Notes: generated by a model not told the origin, from the letters alone. A stretch of DNA of 64,000 bases from SIG480 sp045595365 (GCA_045595365.1 JAZOAI010000035.1:11977-75976), one strand, 5' to 3'; numbered from the stretch's first letter, positions 17,555 through 25,951 are shown. Program-made: numbers and translations.

Positions 17555-18106
17555 ATGATTAACCACTGGAAGCAATTTAAATTCCGCATAGGAATGAGAA
17601 ATATCAAAACGGCAATTTCGGCAACGCTTTGTGCGTTTGCTTATCTTCTTATAAACCGCGACCCTACCTTTGCGTGTATCGGTGCTGTTTTCGGCACCGG
17701 GAGCGATATGGAAAACTCGTGGCTAAACGGCGGAAACCGACTTTTCGGCACAATTATCGGCGGCGTTATAGGAATTGTTTTTTATCACTTTTATATGATG
17801 ATTTATCCCGACGGTGACCCCCAGCGGCTTCTGATGCTTCTTTTTCTCTTTGTCGGAGTCGTGATTCTCATAATCGCGTGCCAATTTTTCAAGTGGCCGG
17901 GGGGGATTCAGCCCGGCGGCGTTATTCTCTGCATTATCCTGTTCACAAAATCGGTGGACAACTACATCCCCTACTCTTTAAACCGCATGCTTGACACTGC
18001 AATCGGCGTTGTTGTTGCCCTGATTGTGAACTTGCTTCTCCCTCGGGAAAGACTTATAAGTATTCTTCAGGCACTTAAGCTCAGAAAAAAAGACGATGTG
18101 AAATAA
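17555..18106 (+). CDS. FUSC/aromatic acid exporter-like membrane protein
   Basis: 183 aa with an N-terminal amphipathic segment (HWKQFKFRIGMRNIKTAIS) followed by about five hydrophobic helices. The pattern TAISATLCAFAYLLI ... FACIGAVFGTG ... NRLFGTIIGGVIGIVF matches the membrane half of the aromatic acid exporter/FUSC-like family (DUF939 type). The soluble C-terminal domain of the longer members is missing. An earlier in-frame start at 17531 overlaps tatD, but the AAAGGAG site points to the ATG at 17555. The stop codon lies within the loop region of a bidirectional terminator. Confidence 0.75.
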   Translation: MINHWKQFKFRIGMRNIKTAISATLCAFAYLLINRDPTFACIGAVFGTGSDMENSWLNGGNRLFGTIIGGVIGIVFYHFYMMIYPDGDPQRLLMLLFLFVGVVILIIACQFFKWPGGIQPGGVILCIILFTKSVDNYIPYSLNRMLDTAIGVVVALIVNLLLPRERLISILQALKLRKKDDVK

Positions 18107-18120
18107 TTCACATCGTCTTT
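18089..18120. terminator. Bidirectional terminator between convergent genes
   Basis: A perfect 14-bp stem (18089-18102 with 18107-18120, core GACGATGTGAA) with a 4-nt loop, A-rich on the left and T-rich on the right. It can end both the + strand operon (its loop region contains the stop codon of the FUSC-like gene) and the minus-strand pyridoxamine kinase transcript. Confidence 0.88.
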
Positions 18121-18146
18121 TTCAGATATTTAAAGCTTAAAACAAA

Positions 18147-18980
18147 TCATATCTTTTTGAGAATTGGCTCGAAAGCGATTCCGTCAGTTTTTGAAACTCC
18201 AAGCTTCTCCGAAAGCTTCGCCGCGCGGCAGATGAAATCCGAGGAGCTCTTCACCGCTTTTTGTATCGGCATTCCCTTCAGAACATTTCCGAATACAATC
18301 GATGCAAAAAGGTCACCCGTACCGCAGAACTGCCCCGCAACGCATTTTGAGGAGAGTGAAAAAAGCTTGCCGGCGACAGCATCACAAATAATGTTCGAAA
18401 CGCGCCTTTCACGGTAAATCCCGGTTATAACCGCACATCCGGCACCGAGCTGAGTGAGGTGAAGCGCGAGGTCAAAGAGCTTGTCGTCGTCTGCCTTTTC
18501 CATCTCTGCATAGTCACAGTCTGCGAGAAAGCAGGCCTCCGTCAGATTCGGGGTTATGATGTCCGCCTCGCGGACAAGCTCGCGCATCTTCCTGACAAGC
18601 CCGTCTGTGTATGTCGGATAAAGGGCGCCGTCATCTCCCATAACGGGGTCAACAAAAAGCATTGTGTTCTCCCGCCTGTTTTTCTTTATGAACTCAGATA
18701 TGATGTCAACCTGCTCCTCACTCCCGATAAATCCGGTGTATATCCCGTCAAACAAGAGATCAAGCTTTTCCCAGACTGAAAAATAGCTTTCCATTCCGCC
18801 GGTTAAATCAGAAAAATAATAGTCAGAAAAGCCCGTGTGGTTGGATAGAATTGCAGTCGGCACAGGAAGAACTCGAACTCCGATTGCGCTCATAACGGGG
18901 ATCGTGACGTTCAGCGCACATCTTCCGAAACCCGACAGGTCATTCACTACAGCGCAGTTTTTCAGACTTTTTGTATTCAT
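18147..18980 (-). CDS. Pyridoxamine/pyridoxal kinase
   Basis: 277-aa ribokinase-fold enzyme that phosphorylates B6 vitamers to make pyridoxal 5'-phosphate. Recognisable parts are the N-terminal VNDLSGFGRCALNVTIPVMS, LPTAILSNHTGF-like substrate segment (here VPTAILSNHTGFSDYY), FVDPVMGDDGALY near residue 120 and the anion-hole/catalytic Asp motif CGTGDLFASI near residue 222. The N-terminal sequence is typical of the pyridoxamine kinases of Clostridia. It lies 27 bp after the PLP-dependent trpB2 on the same strand, so it probably shares the T-box control: cofactor supply together with a cofactor-using enzyme. Confidence 0.87.
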   Translation of the reverse strand: MNTKSLKNCAVVNDLSGFGRCALNVTIPVMSAIGVRVLPVPTAILSNHTGFSDYYFSDLTGGMESYFSVWEKLDLLFDGIYTGFIGSEEQVDIISEFIKKNRRENTMLFVDPVMGDDGALYPTYTDGLVRKMRELVREADIITPNLTEACFLADCDYAEMEKADDDKLFDLALHLTQLGAGCAVITGIYRERRVSNIICDAVAGKLFSLSSKCVAGQFCGTGDLFASIVFGNVLKGMPIQKAVKSSSDFICRAAKLSEKLGVSKTDGIAFEPILKKI

Positions 18981-19007
18981 TTGTCGGGTCTCCCTTCTCT
19001 TTTGTGA

Positions 19008-20381
19008 TTAATCAATGTCAGGAAGTGCCGCAAAGCTTTTTGCAAGCTCTTCGTCACTCGGGACATATGCTTCAAGCTCGTTGTTATGGAACTTTTCGTA
19101 TGCATACATATCGAAATATCCCGTTCCGGTAAGCCCGAAGACGATAGTTTTTTCCTCGCCGGTTTCCTTGCACCTCATGGCTTCGTCAATCGCAACTTTA
19201 ATTGCATGTGCGCTTTCCGGAGCAGGGAGGATTCCTTCAACTCTTGCAAAAGCCTCAGCGGCAGCAAAGACCTCCTTCTGGGAAACTGTAGTAGCTTCCA
19301 TAAGCCCCTGATGATAAAGCTCGGAAAGGGTTGAGTTCATACCGTGATAGCGAAGCCCGCCCGCATGAGTTGCAGAGGGGATAAAACCGCTCCCGAGGGT
19401 ATACATTTTTGAAAGCGGGCACACCTTTCCTGTGTCGCAATAGTCGTAGACATATTTTCCGCGCGTAAGGCTCGGGCAGGAGCTCGGCTCGACGGCAATA
19501 ATTCTATAATCCCGCTCGCCGCGAAGCTTTTCGCCCATAAACGGAGCGATGAGCCCGCCGAGGTTTGAACCTCCGCCTGCACATCCGATAATTATATCTG
19601 CCTTGACGTTGTATTTGTCAAGCGCAGTCTTTGCCTCAAGCCCGATTACCGACTGATGAAGCATAACCTGATTTAAAACGCTTCCGAGAACATAGCGGTA
19701 CCCTTCAGTTTTTCCCGCCGCTTCAACGGCTTCTGAAATTGCACAGCCGAGGCTTCCTGTAGTTCCGGGGTGTTCTGCGAGGATTTTCTTTCCGACCTCA
19801 GTCTCCATAGAGGGAGATGGGGTGACCGATGCGCCGTAGGTTCTCATAACCTCGCGGCGGAACGGCTTTTGCTCATATGAGCATTTTACCATATAAACCT
19901 TACAGTCGAGGTCAAAATACGAACACGCCATTGAAAGCGCTGTTCCCCACTGGCCTGCACCCGTTTCCGTGGTAACGCCCGAAAGCCCCTGCTCTTTTGC
20001 GTAATACGCCTGCGCGATTGCGGAATTGAGCTTGTGGCTTCCGCTTGTGTTGTTGCCTTCAAACTTGTAGTAAATTTTCGCCGGAGTCTGAAGCTTTTCC
20101 TCAAGGCAGTATGCGCGGATAAGAGGAGACGGGCGGTACATCTTATAGAAATCGCGGATTTTCTGCGGAATTTCTATATTGACCGTAGTCTCGTCAAGCT
20201 CCTGGCGAACAAGTTCTTCGCAGAAGACCTCTGAAAGCTCTGCCGCCGTGATTGGCTTCTTGGTTTCGGGGTTGAGAAGCGGAGCGGGCTTCTGCTTCAT
20301 CTCCGCGCGAAGATTGTACCAGTATTTCGGCATCTCCGATTCTTCAAGATAAATTTTGTAAGGAATTTTTTCGTTTGCCAT
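19008..20381 (-). CDS. trpB2: TrpB2-type tryptophan synthase beta chain
   Basis: 457-aa PLP enzyme that condenses indole with serine (or O-phosphoserine in some relatives). The Schiff-base lysine is K117 in GSHKLN, the phosphate-binding loop is GCAGGGSNLGG, and the long N-terminal extension (IPYKIYLEESEMPKYWYNL) with RPSPLIRA marks the TrpB2 rather than the TrpB1 branch. No trpA or other trp gene is nearby, in keeping with a role in indole salvage or stand-alone synthesis. The ATG follows AAGGAGAT. The 5' leader is a tRNA-Trp-type T-box riboswitch, which supports a true tryptophan role. Confidence 0.92.
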   Translation of the reverse strand: MANEKIPYKIYLEESEMPKYWYNLRAEMKQKPAPLLNPETKKPITAAELSEVFCEELVRQELDETTVNIEIPQKIRDFYKMYRPSPLIRAYCLEEKLQTPAKIYYKFEGNNTSGSHKLNSAIAQAYYAKEQGLSGVTTETGAGQWGTALSMACSYFDLDCKVYMVKCSYEQKPFRREVMRTYGASVTPSPSMETEVGKKILAEHPGTTGSLGCAISEAVEAAGKTEGYRYVLGSVLNQVMLHQSVIGLEAKTALDKYNVKADIIIGCAGGGSNLGGLIAPFMGEKLRGERDYRIIAVEPSSCPSLTRGKYVYDYCDTGKVCPLSKMYTLGSGFIPSATHAGGLRYHGMNSTLSELYHQGLMEATTVSQKEVFAAAEAFARVEGILPAPESAHAIKVAIDEAMRCKETGEEKTIVFGLTGTGYFDMYAYEKFHNNELEAYVPSDEELAKSFAALPDID

Positions 20382-20424
20382 AATACGTTATCTCCTTTCA
20401 AATCAACTAAAACAAGAATAAAAA

Positions 20425-20692
20425 ATCCTGCCCCAGAGCATTTGCTGGGACAGGATAAAAAAACAAATCCTGCGGTGCCACCCGGCTTGGCGCGAAAGGC
20501 GCGCCCACTTTACGCATACTTACATATGCAGACCTTTGGTCACGGAGAGCCACACTCCGTCGCACATACTCGAAAAAATCTTTCTGATTGCCCTCGAAAG
20601 CCCATTCAGCTTTGCACTTTCCGCCGCAATCACACCGCCTGCGGCTCTCTTGGGGAAAGGAAACAAGGCTTACTTACTCTTCCTCAACGGTT
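20425..20692 (-). ncRNA. T-box leader (tRNA-Trp sensing) of trpB2
   Basis: On the minus strand the T-box core GGGTGGCACCGC (plus 20472-20483) precedes an intrinsic terminator (20425-20456, 12-bp stem ATCCTGTCCCAG/CTGGGGCAGGAT, then a T-run). GCAGGAT just after the T-box can pair with the first half of the terminator stem (ATCCTG), which is the expected antiterminator. Upstream, Stem I features are visible (AGTAAGTAAG, AAGAGAGCCG, GGAAAGTGCAAAGC). In the expected specifier position GAATGGGC offers a TGG (Trp) codon at 20602-20604. Low charged tRNA-Trp should switch on trpB2 and probably the pyridoxamine kinase gene. Confidence 0.88.
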
Positions 20693-20698
20693 TAGGTC

Positions 20699-20727
20699 AT
20701 TATATCACTCCCGAAAAAATGTGTCAA
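20699..20727 (-). promoter_or_regulatory. Consensus sigma-A promoter of the T-box/trpB2 transcript
   Basis: Minus strand TTGACA (20722-20727), 17-nt spacer, TATAAT (20699-20704): both hexamers are perfect. Such a strong promoter fits a transcript controlled by attenuation rather than at initiation. Confidence 0.93.
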
Positions 20728-20823
20728 GTATTTTTTCATTTTCATATATTGTTTTAAGAAAATTCATTGTAATTTGCTTAAAAAGATGATATGATAAATA
20801 GAAACAATCAGGAGTATATAAAT

Positions 20824-21483
20824 ATGGATAAAAGAAAAAACCTCGGACTGCCGGAATACACTCTCGGCGAAGAACTCGTAAATTCAATCTCACACGGCTG
20901 CGGTGCCGTTTTCGGAATAGTTGCGCTTGTTCTATGCGTTGTTTTTTCCGCCAGAAGCGGAGATGCTTGGAAAATTGTCAGCAGCTCGGTTTATGGCGCA
21001 TCGATGATTCTTCTTTACACTATATCAACTATCTACCACGCGCTCGGCATAAACCGTGCAAAGCGTGTTTTCAGAACGCTCGACCATTGCAGCATATATC
21101 TTCTCATCGCAGGAACATACACCCCGTATACCCTCGTTGCTATGCGGGGGCCTGTCGGCTTCTCGGTTTTCGGAATTATCTGGGCGGCGGCAGCGTGTGG
21201 AATTGCGCTCAACGGCGTCAGTGTTCAGAAATTCCGGGTAGTTTCGATGATCCTTTATATCGCTATGGGCTGGGCAGTTGTTTTCTCCGCAAGAACTCTT
21301 GCGGCAACAGTCTCTCTTGCCGGAATTATTCTCCTCATTTCAGGCGGAGTTCTCTATACAATAGGCGCGGTTCTTTACGGAATCGGAAAAACAAAAAAAT
21401 ATATGCATTCCGTGTTCCACTTTCTCGCCCTCGGCGGAAGCGTTTGCCACTTTATTTCGATCTTCTCTTATATTATTCTATAA
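20824..21483 (+). CDS. Hemolysin III / PAQR-family membrane protein
   Basis: 219 aa with seven predicted membrane segments. Family motifs are EELVNSISHGCGAVFGIVAL at the first helix (His and Ser), IYHAL near the end of helix 2, LDHCSIYLLIAGTYTPY in the middle and SVFHFLALGGSVCHF in the last helices; the conserved His/Asp residues form a metal site in PAQR-type proteins. Bacterial members (YqfA, HlyIII) affect membrane lipid homeostasis. An earlier in-frame start at 20791 lacks a ribosome site; AGGAG is spaced correctly for 20824. Its 3' end overlaps the convergent next gene by 6 bp. Confidence 0.88.
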   Translation: MDKRKNLGLPEYTLGEELVNSISHGCGAVFGIVALVLCVVFSARSGDAWKIVSSSVYGASMILLYTISTIYHALGINRAKRVFRTLDHCSIYLLIAGTYTPYTLVAMRGPVGFSVFGIIWAAAACGIALNGVSVQKFRVVSMILYIAMGWAVVFSARTLAATVSLAGIILLISGGVLYTIGAVLYGIGKTKKYMHSVFHFLALGGSVCHFISIFSYIIL

Positions 21484-21882
21484 AAGAGAGTCCACACTTA
21501 TGTTCGCTATCCCGTTCTGCTCAAACTCGCGGATATAGCTTTCCTTCCGCGCTGGAAGCTCTTCCGAATCGACCTCACCCTCGGCAACATCGCGGTGAGC
21601 AAGCTCTTCGGCGAGGATTTCAAAAAATACGGCATCCTCATAGTCCATAATCGCTTCATGGATTCCGCCCTCTGAAAACGCGTTTGACGGGATGAAGCCC
21701 TCATCGGAAAGCTCAGTCAGTGAGTCCATCCCGCAGCGCAGGCATTGTGAAAAAATATGGCTTTCAACTTTGTCAAAATCGGGGATTCTGTCGTTCCCTC
21801 GGGTTGAATTCAGGACCCAGTTTCCTATATACACAAGATCAAGAAGTCTTCTAAACTGTTTCGTGGTAAGTTCAATCTGCAT
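21478..21882 (-). CDS. Conserved-looking hypothetical protein
   Basis: 134 aa, not recognised. It is soluble and acidic (many Asp/Glu) with no membrane segment. It reads MQIELTTKQFRRLLDLVYIG at the start, then WVLNST, a Cys pair in SQCLRCG, and a long helical acidic C-terminal half (FFEILAEELAHRDVAEG). The start at 21882 is spaced from GGATGGGTGA; the GTG at 21891 overlaps this site. A weak promoter with TATAAT (minus, 21914-21919) lies upstream. It is convergent with the hemolysin III gene and divergent from ddl. The N-terminal half could be a small nucleic-acid or protein-binding fold, but nothing shows this. Confidence 0.6.
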   Translation of the reverse strand: MQIELTTKQFRRLLDLVYIGNWVLNSTRGNDRIPDFDKVESHIFSQCLRCGMDSLTELSDEGFIPSNAFSEGGIHEAIMDYEDAVFFEILAEELAHRDVAEGEVDSEELPARKESYIREFEQNGIANISVDSLL

Positions 21883-21994
21883 TTTTATCACCCATCCATT
21901 TAAATACTATTCAATTATACAACATATGTTATTATTTTTCCACATATAAATAATCACGCAAAATTTTCATTAAATGAATCGGAGTTGTTTTTAT

Positions 21995-23047
21995 ATGAGT
22001 AAACTGCGTCTCGCCATCCTTTTTGGCGGAGCCTCAAGCGAACACGAAATTTCCCTGCGTTCCTCGGCAAGTGTGCTTTCGGGGCTTGACAAGTCGAAGT
22101 ACGACATTTCGGTTGTCGGCATAACGCGCACAGGGGATTGGTATTATCTCCCGAAGGTGACACCCGAAGCTATTGAGAAGGATACCTGGCAGAGCCTTGA
22201 AAAATATGAATGCACACTCTCCCTAAGCCGCAAAAGCTCAGGGCTCTATATATTTGAAAGCAGAGAGCTTTTCCCGATTGACGTTCTCTTCCCCGTTATG
22301 CACGGTGAAAACGCGGAGGACGGCCGCCTTCAGGGCGCGTGTGAGCTTGCGGGCATTCCGTGTGTCGGGCCCGGCTGCGCTTCCAGTGCCGCGTGTATGG
22401 ATAAGTCTCTTACAAAGCTTCTCGCCGCAACGACGGGGGTAAAGCAGGCAGACTGGATTTGCGTAACGTCGTCCGATTTTAAAAAGCGCGATATACTTTC
22501 TGAAGTTGAGAAAAAGTTTGAATACCCCGTTTTCGTGAAGCCTGCAGGAACAGGCTCTTCCGTCGGCGCTGCAAAGGCAACTAACCGCGCGACTCTTGCC
22601 GAAGCGCTCTCCTCGGCGCTCGTCTACGGCGGCAAAGCTCTTGTTGAAGAATTTATCCCCGCCCGCGAAATAGAGACAGCGGCGCTCGGGAATGACTCCG
22701 TCTCTATTTCCGTTTGCGGAGAGGTTTTGTCGGCAACGGAGACATACTCATATGAATCAAAATACATAAACAGCGCATCAAAAACAGTCATCCCGGCAGA
22801 CCTGCCCGCGGATGTTTCCGAAAAAATCCGCAATTTCGCGGAGAAGATATACCGCGCCTGCTCTTGCCGTGGCCTTTCAAGGGTTGACTTCTTTATACAC
22901 AAAAAAACGGGCGAGATTATCTTCAATGAGATAAACACCATTCCCGGGTTTACAAGCATAAGCATGTATGCAAAGCTTTTTGATGCGTGCGGAATTCCTT
23001 TTCCTGAGCTTCTTGACAGAATCATCGCGTGTGCGGCGGAGGAATAA
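21995..23047 (+). CDS. ddl: D-alanine--D-alanine ligase
   Basis: 350-aa ATP-grasp enzyme that makes the D-Ala-D-Ala dipeptide for peptidoglycan. The N-terminal LAILFGGASSEHEISLRS, PVMHGENAEDGRLQGACELA (here with N-A in place of the usual G-E), the glycine-rich ATP loop KPAGTGSSVGAAKA, and the metal-ligand block FNEINTIPGFTSISMY are all present. The Tyr in the omega-loop (YSYESKYIN) agrees with D-Ala, not D-lactate, specificity. The start at 21995 follows GGAG; an upstream ATG at 21974 has no ribosome site. murI follows after 2 bp, so two D-amino-acid steps of wall synthesis are coupled. Confidence 0.93.
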   Translation: MSKLRLAILFGGASSEHEISLRSSASVLSGLDKSKYDISVVGITRTGDWYYLPKVTPEAIEKDTWQSLEKYECTLSLSRKSSGLYIFESRELFPIDVLFPVMHGENAEDGRLQGACELAGIPCVGPGCASSAACMDKSLTKLLAATTGVKQADWICVTSSDFKKRDILSEVEKKFEYPVFVKPAGTGSSVGAAKATNRATLAEALSSALVYGGKALVEEFIPAREIETAALGNDSVSISVCGEVLSATETYSYESKYINSASKTVIPADLPADVSEKIRNFAEKIYRACSCRGLSRVDFFIHKKTGEIIFNEINTIPGFTSISMYAKLFDACGIPFPELLDRIIACAAEE

Positions 23048-23049
23048 TT

Positions 23050-23853
23050 ATGGATTTGAGGCCTATCGGCGTTTTTGACTCGGGGCTTGGCGGGCTTACT
23101 GCCGTTTCCGAAATAATGCGCCTTCTCCCGGGAGAAAATATAGTATACTTCGGCGATACTGCGCGCGTGCCCTACGGCACGCGTTCGGATGATACAATCA
23201 CGCGCTATGCGCGCGAAGACATCGACTTTCTCCGCTCGTTTGACATAAAAGCGATAATTATGGCGTGCGGGACCGTCAGTTCCGTATCTCTTCCCGAAAT
23301 TGAGAAAGACTATGATATACCGATGTTCGGCGTTGTAAAGCCGGCAGCTGCTACGGCGGTTGCGGCAACGAAGAACGGCCGTGTCGGAATCATCGGCACT
23401 TCCGCAACTATAAAAAGCCACTCTTATGAGCGAGAAATTTTGAAGCTTGCACCCTCGGCAGAGCTTTTCTCCGCGCCGTGCCCATTGTTTGTTCCCCTGG
23501 TCGAAAACGGAAGAACAAAAAGCGACGATGTTGTCATAATGACAATGGTTCGTGAATATCTCTCTCCCCTTAAAGAGCAGGGCGTTGACACGCTCATAAT
23601 GGGCTGCACCCACTATCCCATCATAGAAAAGGCAATTTCGAGTTTTATGGGAGACACGGTTTCTCTCATTAACCCCGGCCTTGAGGCTGCAAAACTGCTT
23701 AAGGCTGAGGACAGCATTAAAAAAAGCAACTTAAAACGCGGCAAATATAAATTCTTTGTCTCGGATGATGCCGAGGGCTTTCTGCAGCACGCCTCCGATT
23801 TTCTCGGCGAGGCTCCCTGCGGCGAAGTCGCGCTTGCCCGGGTTGGAAGCTGA
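23050..23853 (+). CDS. murI: Glutamate racemase
   Basis: 267 aa; it makes D-glutamate for peptidoglycan without a cofactor, using two cysteines. FDSGLGGLTAVSEI at the N-terminus, YFGDTARVPYG, the first catalytic Cys C73 in MACGTVSS and the second C186 in MGCTHYP are visible. The first motif is unusual: most family members have ACNTAS, so the Asn after Cys is Gly here. A longer reading from 23029 is possible, but GGAGGAA is spaced for the ATG at 23050. It lies directly after ddl. Confidence 0.92.
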   Translation: MDLRPIGVFDSGLGGLTAVSEIMRLLPGENIVYFGDTARVPYGTRSDDTITRYAREDIDFLRSFDIKAIIMACGTVSSVSLPEIEKDYDIPMFGVVKPAAATAVAATKNGRVGIIGTSATIKSHSYEREILKLAPSAELFSAPCPLFVPLVENGRTKSDDVVIMTMVREYLSPLKEQGVDTLIMGCTHYPIIEKAISSFMGDTVSLINPGLEAAKLLKAEDSIKKSNLKRGKYKFFVSDDAEGFLQHASDFLGEAPCGEVALARVGS

Positions 23854-23867
23854 TTACGGAGGATATT

Positions 23868-24302
23868 ATGAAAAAAGATGTTATAATAACAATACGCGGT
23901 CTCCAGAGCTTTGAAGACAGTGGAGATGACAGCGTAGAGCTTGTTACAAGCGGCAGATTTTATGAAAAAAACGGATGTTATTATGTTTCCTACAAGGAAA
24001 GCGAGCTCACCGGCCTCGGAGACACGACCACAACGGTGAAGATCGAAAAAAATAAGGTTACGGTTATTCGCTTCGGAGACCTCGAAACGCATTTGATTTT
24101 CGAAGAGGGGAAAAAGCATATTTCCTACTACGATATGGGCTTTGGAGCGCTTACCGTAGGAATCAGCACAAAAAGCATTGACAAAACCCTCTCCGATGAC
24201 GGCGGGCGGATGAAAATTGATTACGCAATGGAAATCAACAACGCCGTCGCAGGGGAAAGCGCTTTGTGCATGGACATCCGTGCCGCAGGAATTTCAAACT
24301 GA
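23868..24302 (+). CDS. DUF1934 (YwiB-like) beta-barrel protein
   Basis: 144 aa. The pattern fits DUF1934: DVIITIRGLQSFEDSGDDSVELVTSGRF at the start, YYVSYKESELTGLGDTTTTVKIE, then KVTVIRFG and a symmetric second half ending KIDYAMEINNAVAGESALC. This is an all-beta, calycin-like small cytoplasmic protein of unknown function often found near cell-wall genes in Bacillota. It lies 14 bp after murI with GGAGGAT as its ribosome site. Confidence 0.8.
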   Translation: MKKDVIITIRGLQSFEDSGDDSVELVTSGRFYEKNGCYYVSYKESELTGLGDTTTTVKIEKNKVTVIRFGDLETHLIFEEGKKHISYYDMGFGALTVGISTKSIDKTLSDDGGRMKIDYAMEINNAVAGESALCMDIRAAGISN

Positions 24303-24331
24303 AGAAAAATAATTTAAACGGAGGAAAAACA

Positions 24332-25822
24332 ATGAAAAGAAAGCTTTTGAAAAAAACCGCCTTAATCCTTGCTCTTGTTTTTTCACTCTCTGTATTTTCA
24401 TTTGCCGCAGAGATTGATTACGGGGCAGCACTTGACGAAGCTATCGGCATTTATCGCGAAAACAGTCTCTTCGGAAACCCGAACACAGACTACATACGCC
24501 AGGCGCTTATTGATAGCTTCGAAGAGAACCCTGATTTTTTCTATGATTTTCTCAACAAGATTTATGAGAAAAACGACCGTTATTCCCACTTTATGGCTCC
24601 GCAAACATATGATTCCGCCTACGGCAACACAAACACCATGGTCGGTGTCGGAATCACCATCACTTCATATGAAGAAAGTGAGCTTCTCACCATCACAAGC
24701 GTAGTCCAGGGCGGCCCGGCATCACTTGCGGGTATCTGCGCGGGAGATAAACTTCTCTCGGTTGACGGCACAAACGTTGAGGACTTCCTCCCTGCCGAAG
24801 CCGGAATGGCTATACGCGGAAAGCTCGGAACAGACGTCACTTTGAAGGTTCTTCGCGGAGAAGAAACTCTCTCCTTCAAGGTTCGCCGCGATGTTGTAAG
24901 CCTCTCACACGTCTCTTCATCTATAATAGATGAAAAAATCGGATATCTCCAGCTCAAGTATTTTGACGGCATCAACACGTTTATTGACTTTTTGGAAGCC
25001 TACCACGGCTTCCGGGATGCCGGTGTCAACACGGTTGTTCTTGATCTTCGCGATAATCGCGGCGGCGATTTGGACTGCTTCATAAACATCATGGATAACG
25101 TTGTCCCCAAAAAAGATGTTCCCTACCTTATGACGTGGCAGGCAAACCCGCTGCAGCTGAAAGTCTTCCAGACAGAAGGATATGGCTGGGAATTTAATAA
25201 ATTTGTTATCCTTATAAACGAAAACACGGCTTCTGCCGCAGAGCTTCTTGCAGGCTCAATGCAAGACCTCGGATATGCCGTTGTCGTTGGAAAAACTTCA
25301 TTCGGCAAGGGAATGGGGCAAAGGCACATTCAGACAAGCACCGGCGATGAAGCGGTTGTCACAGTGCTTGACTTAAAGCTTCCGGTAAGCGGAAGCTATG
25401 ACGGAATAGGAATCAAGCCGGACTATGAGGTTGATATGAAGCTTTCTCCCTACAAGCTTCCGCGCCTTACGGCACTTAAATCAAAGTCCGCTGCAAGCAA
25501 GATTAAACCGGAAAACGTAAAAGCCATCGAAGAAAGGCTCTCTCTTCTCGGATATTTCCACAGAACTCCCGACGATGTCTGGGATGCACAGACCGCTTTC
25601 GCGATTAATATGTTCTGCCGCGACAATGACCTCCCTGCAATTTCTTCGATATGCAAATGGGAAACGATTGAGAAGATTGATGGCAAAACACGCGAGCTTG
25701 AAGAAAAAATGCTTGTTACGGATACCCAGCTTGAGCGCGCGATGCAGCTTGCGGAGGAATACGCAAAATCTGACAAAAAAGCTGAGTGTATTGACCTTGA
25801 TTTGATAGATTTTGTAAGATAA
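24332..25822 (+). CDS. Secreted S41-family protease with PDZ domain
   Basis: 496 aa. The signal peptide is KRKLLKKTALILALVFSLSVFSFAA (residues 2-26). A PDZ domain spans about 100-182, and the tail-specific protease core spans 190-370 with catalytic Ser301 in NTASAAELLAG and Lys326 in SFGKGMGQ. The C-terminal part (SLLGYFHRTPDDVWDAQTAFAINMFCRDN) resembles a peptidoglycan-binding helical module. It would act outside the membrane, trimming envelope proteins. An upstream reading from 24266 overlaps the previous gene; GGAGG selects the ATG at 24332. A second S41 protease lies at 37.8 kb. Confidence 0.9.
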   Translation: MKRKLLKKTALILALVFSLSVFSFAAEIDYGAALDEAIGIYRENSLFGNPNTDYIRQALIDSFEENPDFFYDFLNKIYEKNDRYSHFMAPQTYDSAYGNTNTMVGVGITITSYEESELLTITSVVQGGPASLAGICAGDKLLSVDGTNVEDFLPAEAGMAIRGKLGTDVTLKVLRGEETLSFKVRRDVVSLSHVSSSIIDEKIGYLQLKYFDGINTFIDFLEAYHGFRDAGVNTVVLDLRDNRGGDLDCFINIMDNVVPKKDVPYLMTWQANPLQLKVFQTEGYGWEFNKFVILINENTASAAELLAGSMQDLGYAVVVGKTSFGKGMGQRHIQTSTGDEAVVTVLDLKLPVSGSYDGIGIKPDYEVDMKLSPYKLPRLTALKSKSAASKIKPENVKAIEERLSLLGYFHRTPDDVWDAQTAFAINMFCRDNDLPAISSICKWETIEKIDGKTRELEEKMLVTDTQLERAMQLAEEYAKSDKKAECIDLDLIDFVR

Positions 25823-25825
25823 TTA

Positions 25826-25847
25826 AAGTTTTTTTGCAAAAAAACTT
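25826..25847 (+). repeat. Perfect A/T palindrome after the S41 gene, overlapping the next -35
   Basis: AAGTTTTTTTGC followed by AAAAAAACTT is a 22-bp perfect palindrome just after the S41 stop codon. Its right end overlaps the TTGCAA -35 box of the rimP operon. It may act as a weak terminator or bent promoter DNA. A shorter relative occurs after uvrA (10741-10754). Confidence 0.5.
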
Positions 25848-25874
25848 GCAATTTTCGGATATATATGGTATACT
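25846..25874 (+). promoter_or_regulatory. Sigma-A promoter of the rimP-nusA-infB operon
   Basis: TTGCAA (25846-25851), 17-nt spacer, TATACT (25869-25874). The start would lie near 25881, giving a leader of about 70 nt that contains a strong hairpin. Confidence 0.78.
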
Positions 25875-25900
25875 CACCATATAGTAGGTAAGTAAGAATT

Positions 25901-25928
25901 CGAGAGTGGGCGAACGCGTCCACTCTCG
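25901..25928 (+). promoter_or_regulatory. Leader hairpin before rimP
   Basis: CGAGAGTGG (25901-25909) pairs with CCACTCTCG (25920-25928) around a 10-nt loop. There is no T-run, so it is not a simple terminator. It sits in the untranslated leader 23 nt upstream of the TTG start of rimP and could be a processing, stability or protein-binding site for the NusA/infB operon. Confidence 0.6.
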
Positions 25929-25951
25929 TACTACTTGTAAGGGGTGTTTTT

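Noticed and set aside
21919..21932. LexA (SOS) box around AACATATGTT near ddl
   Set aside because: The outer G and C of GAAC-N4-GTTC are both replaced, and neither flanking gene is an SOS gene.
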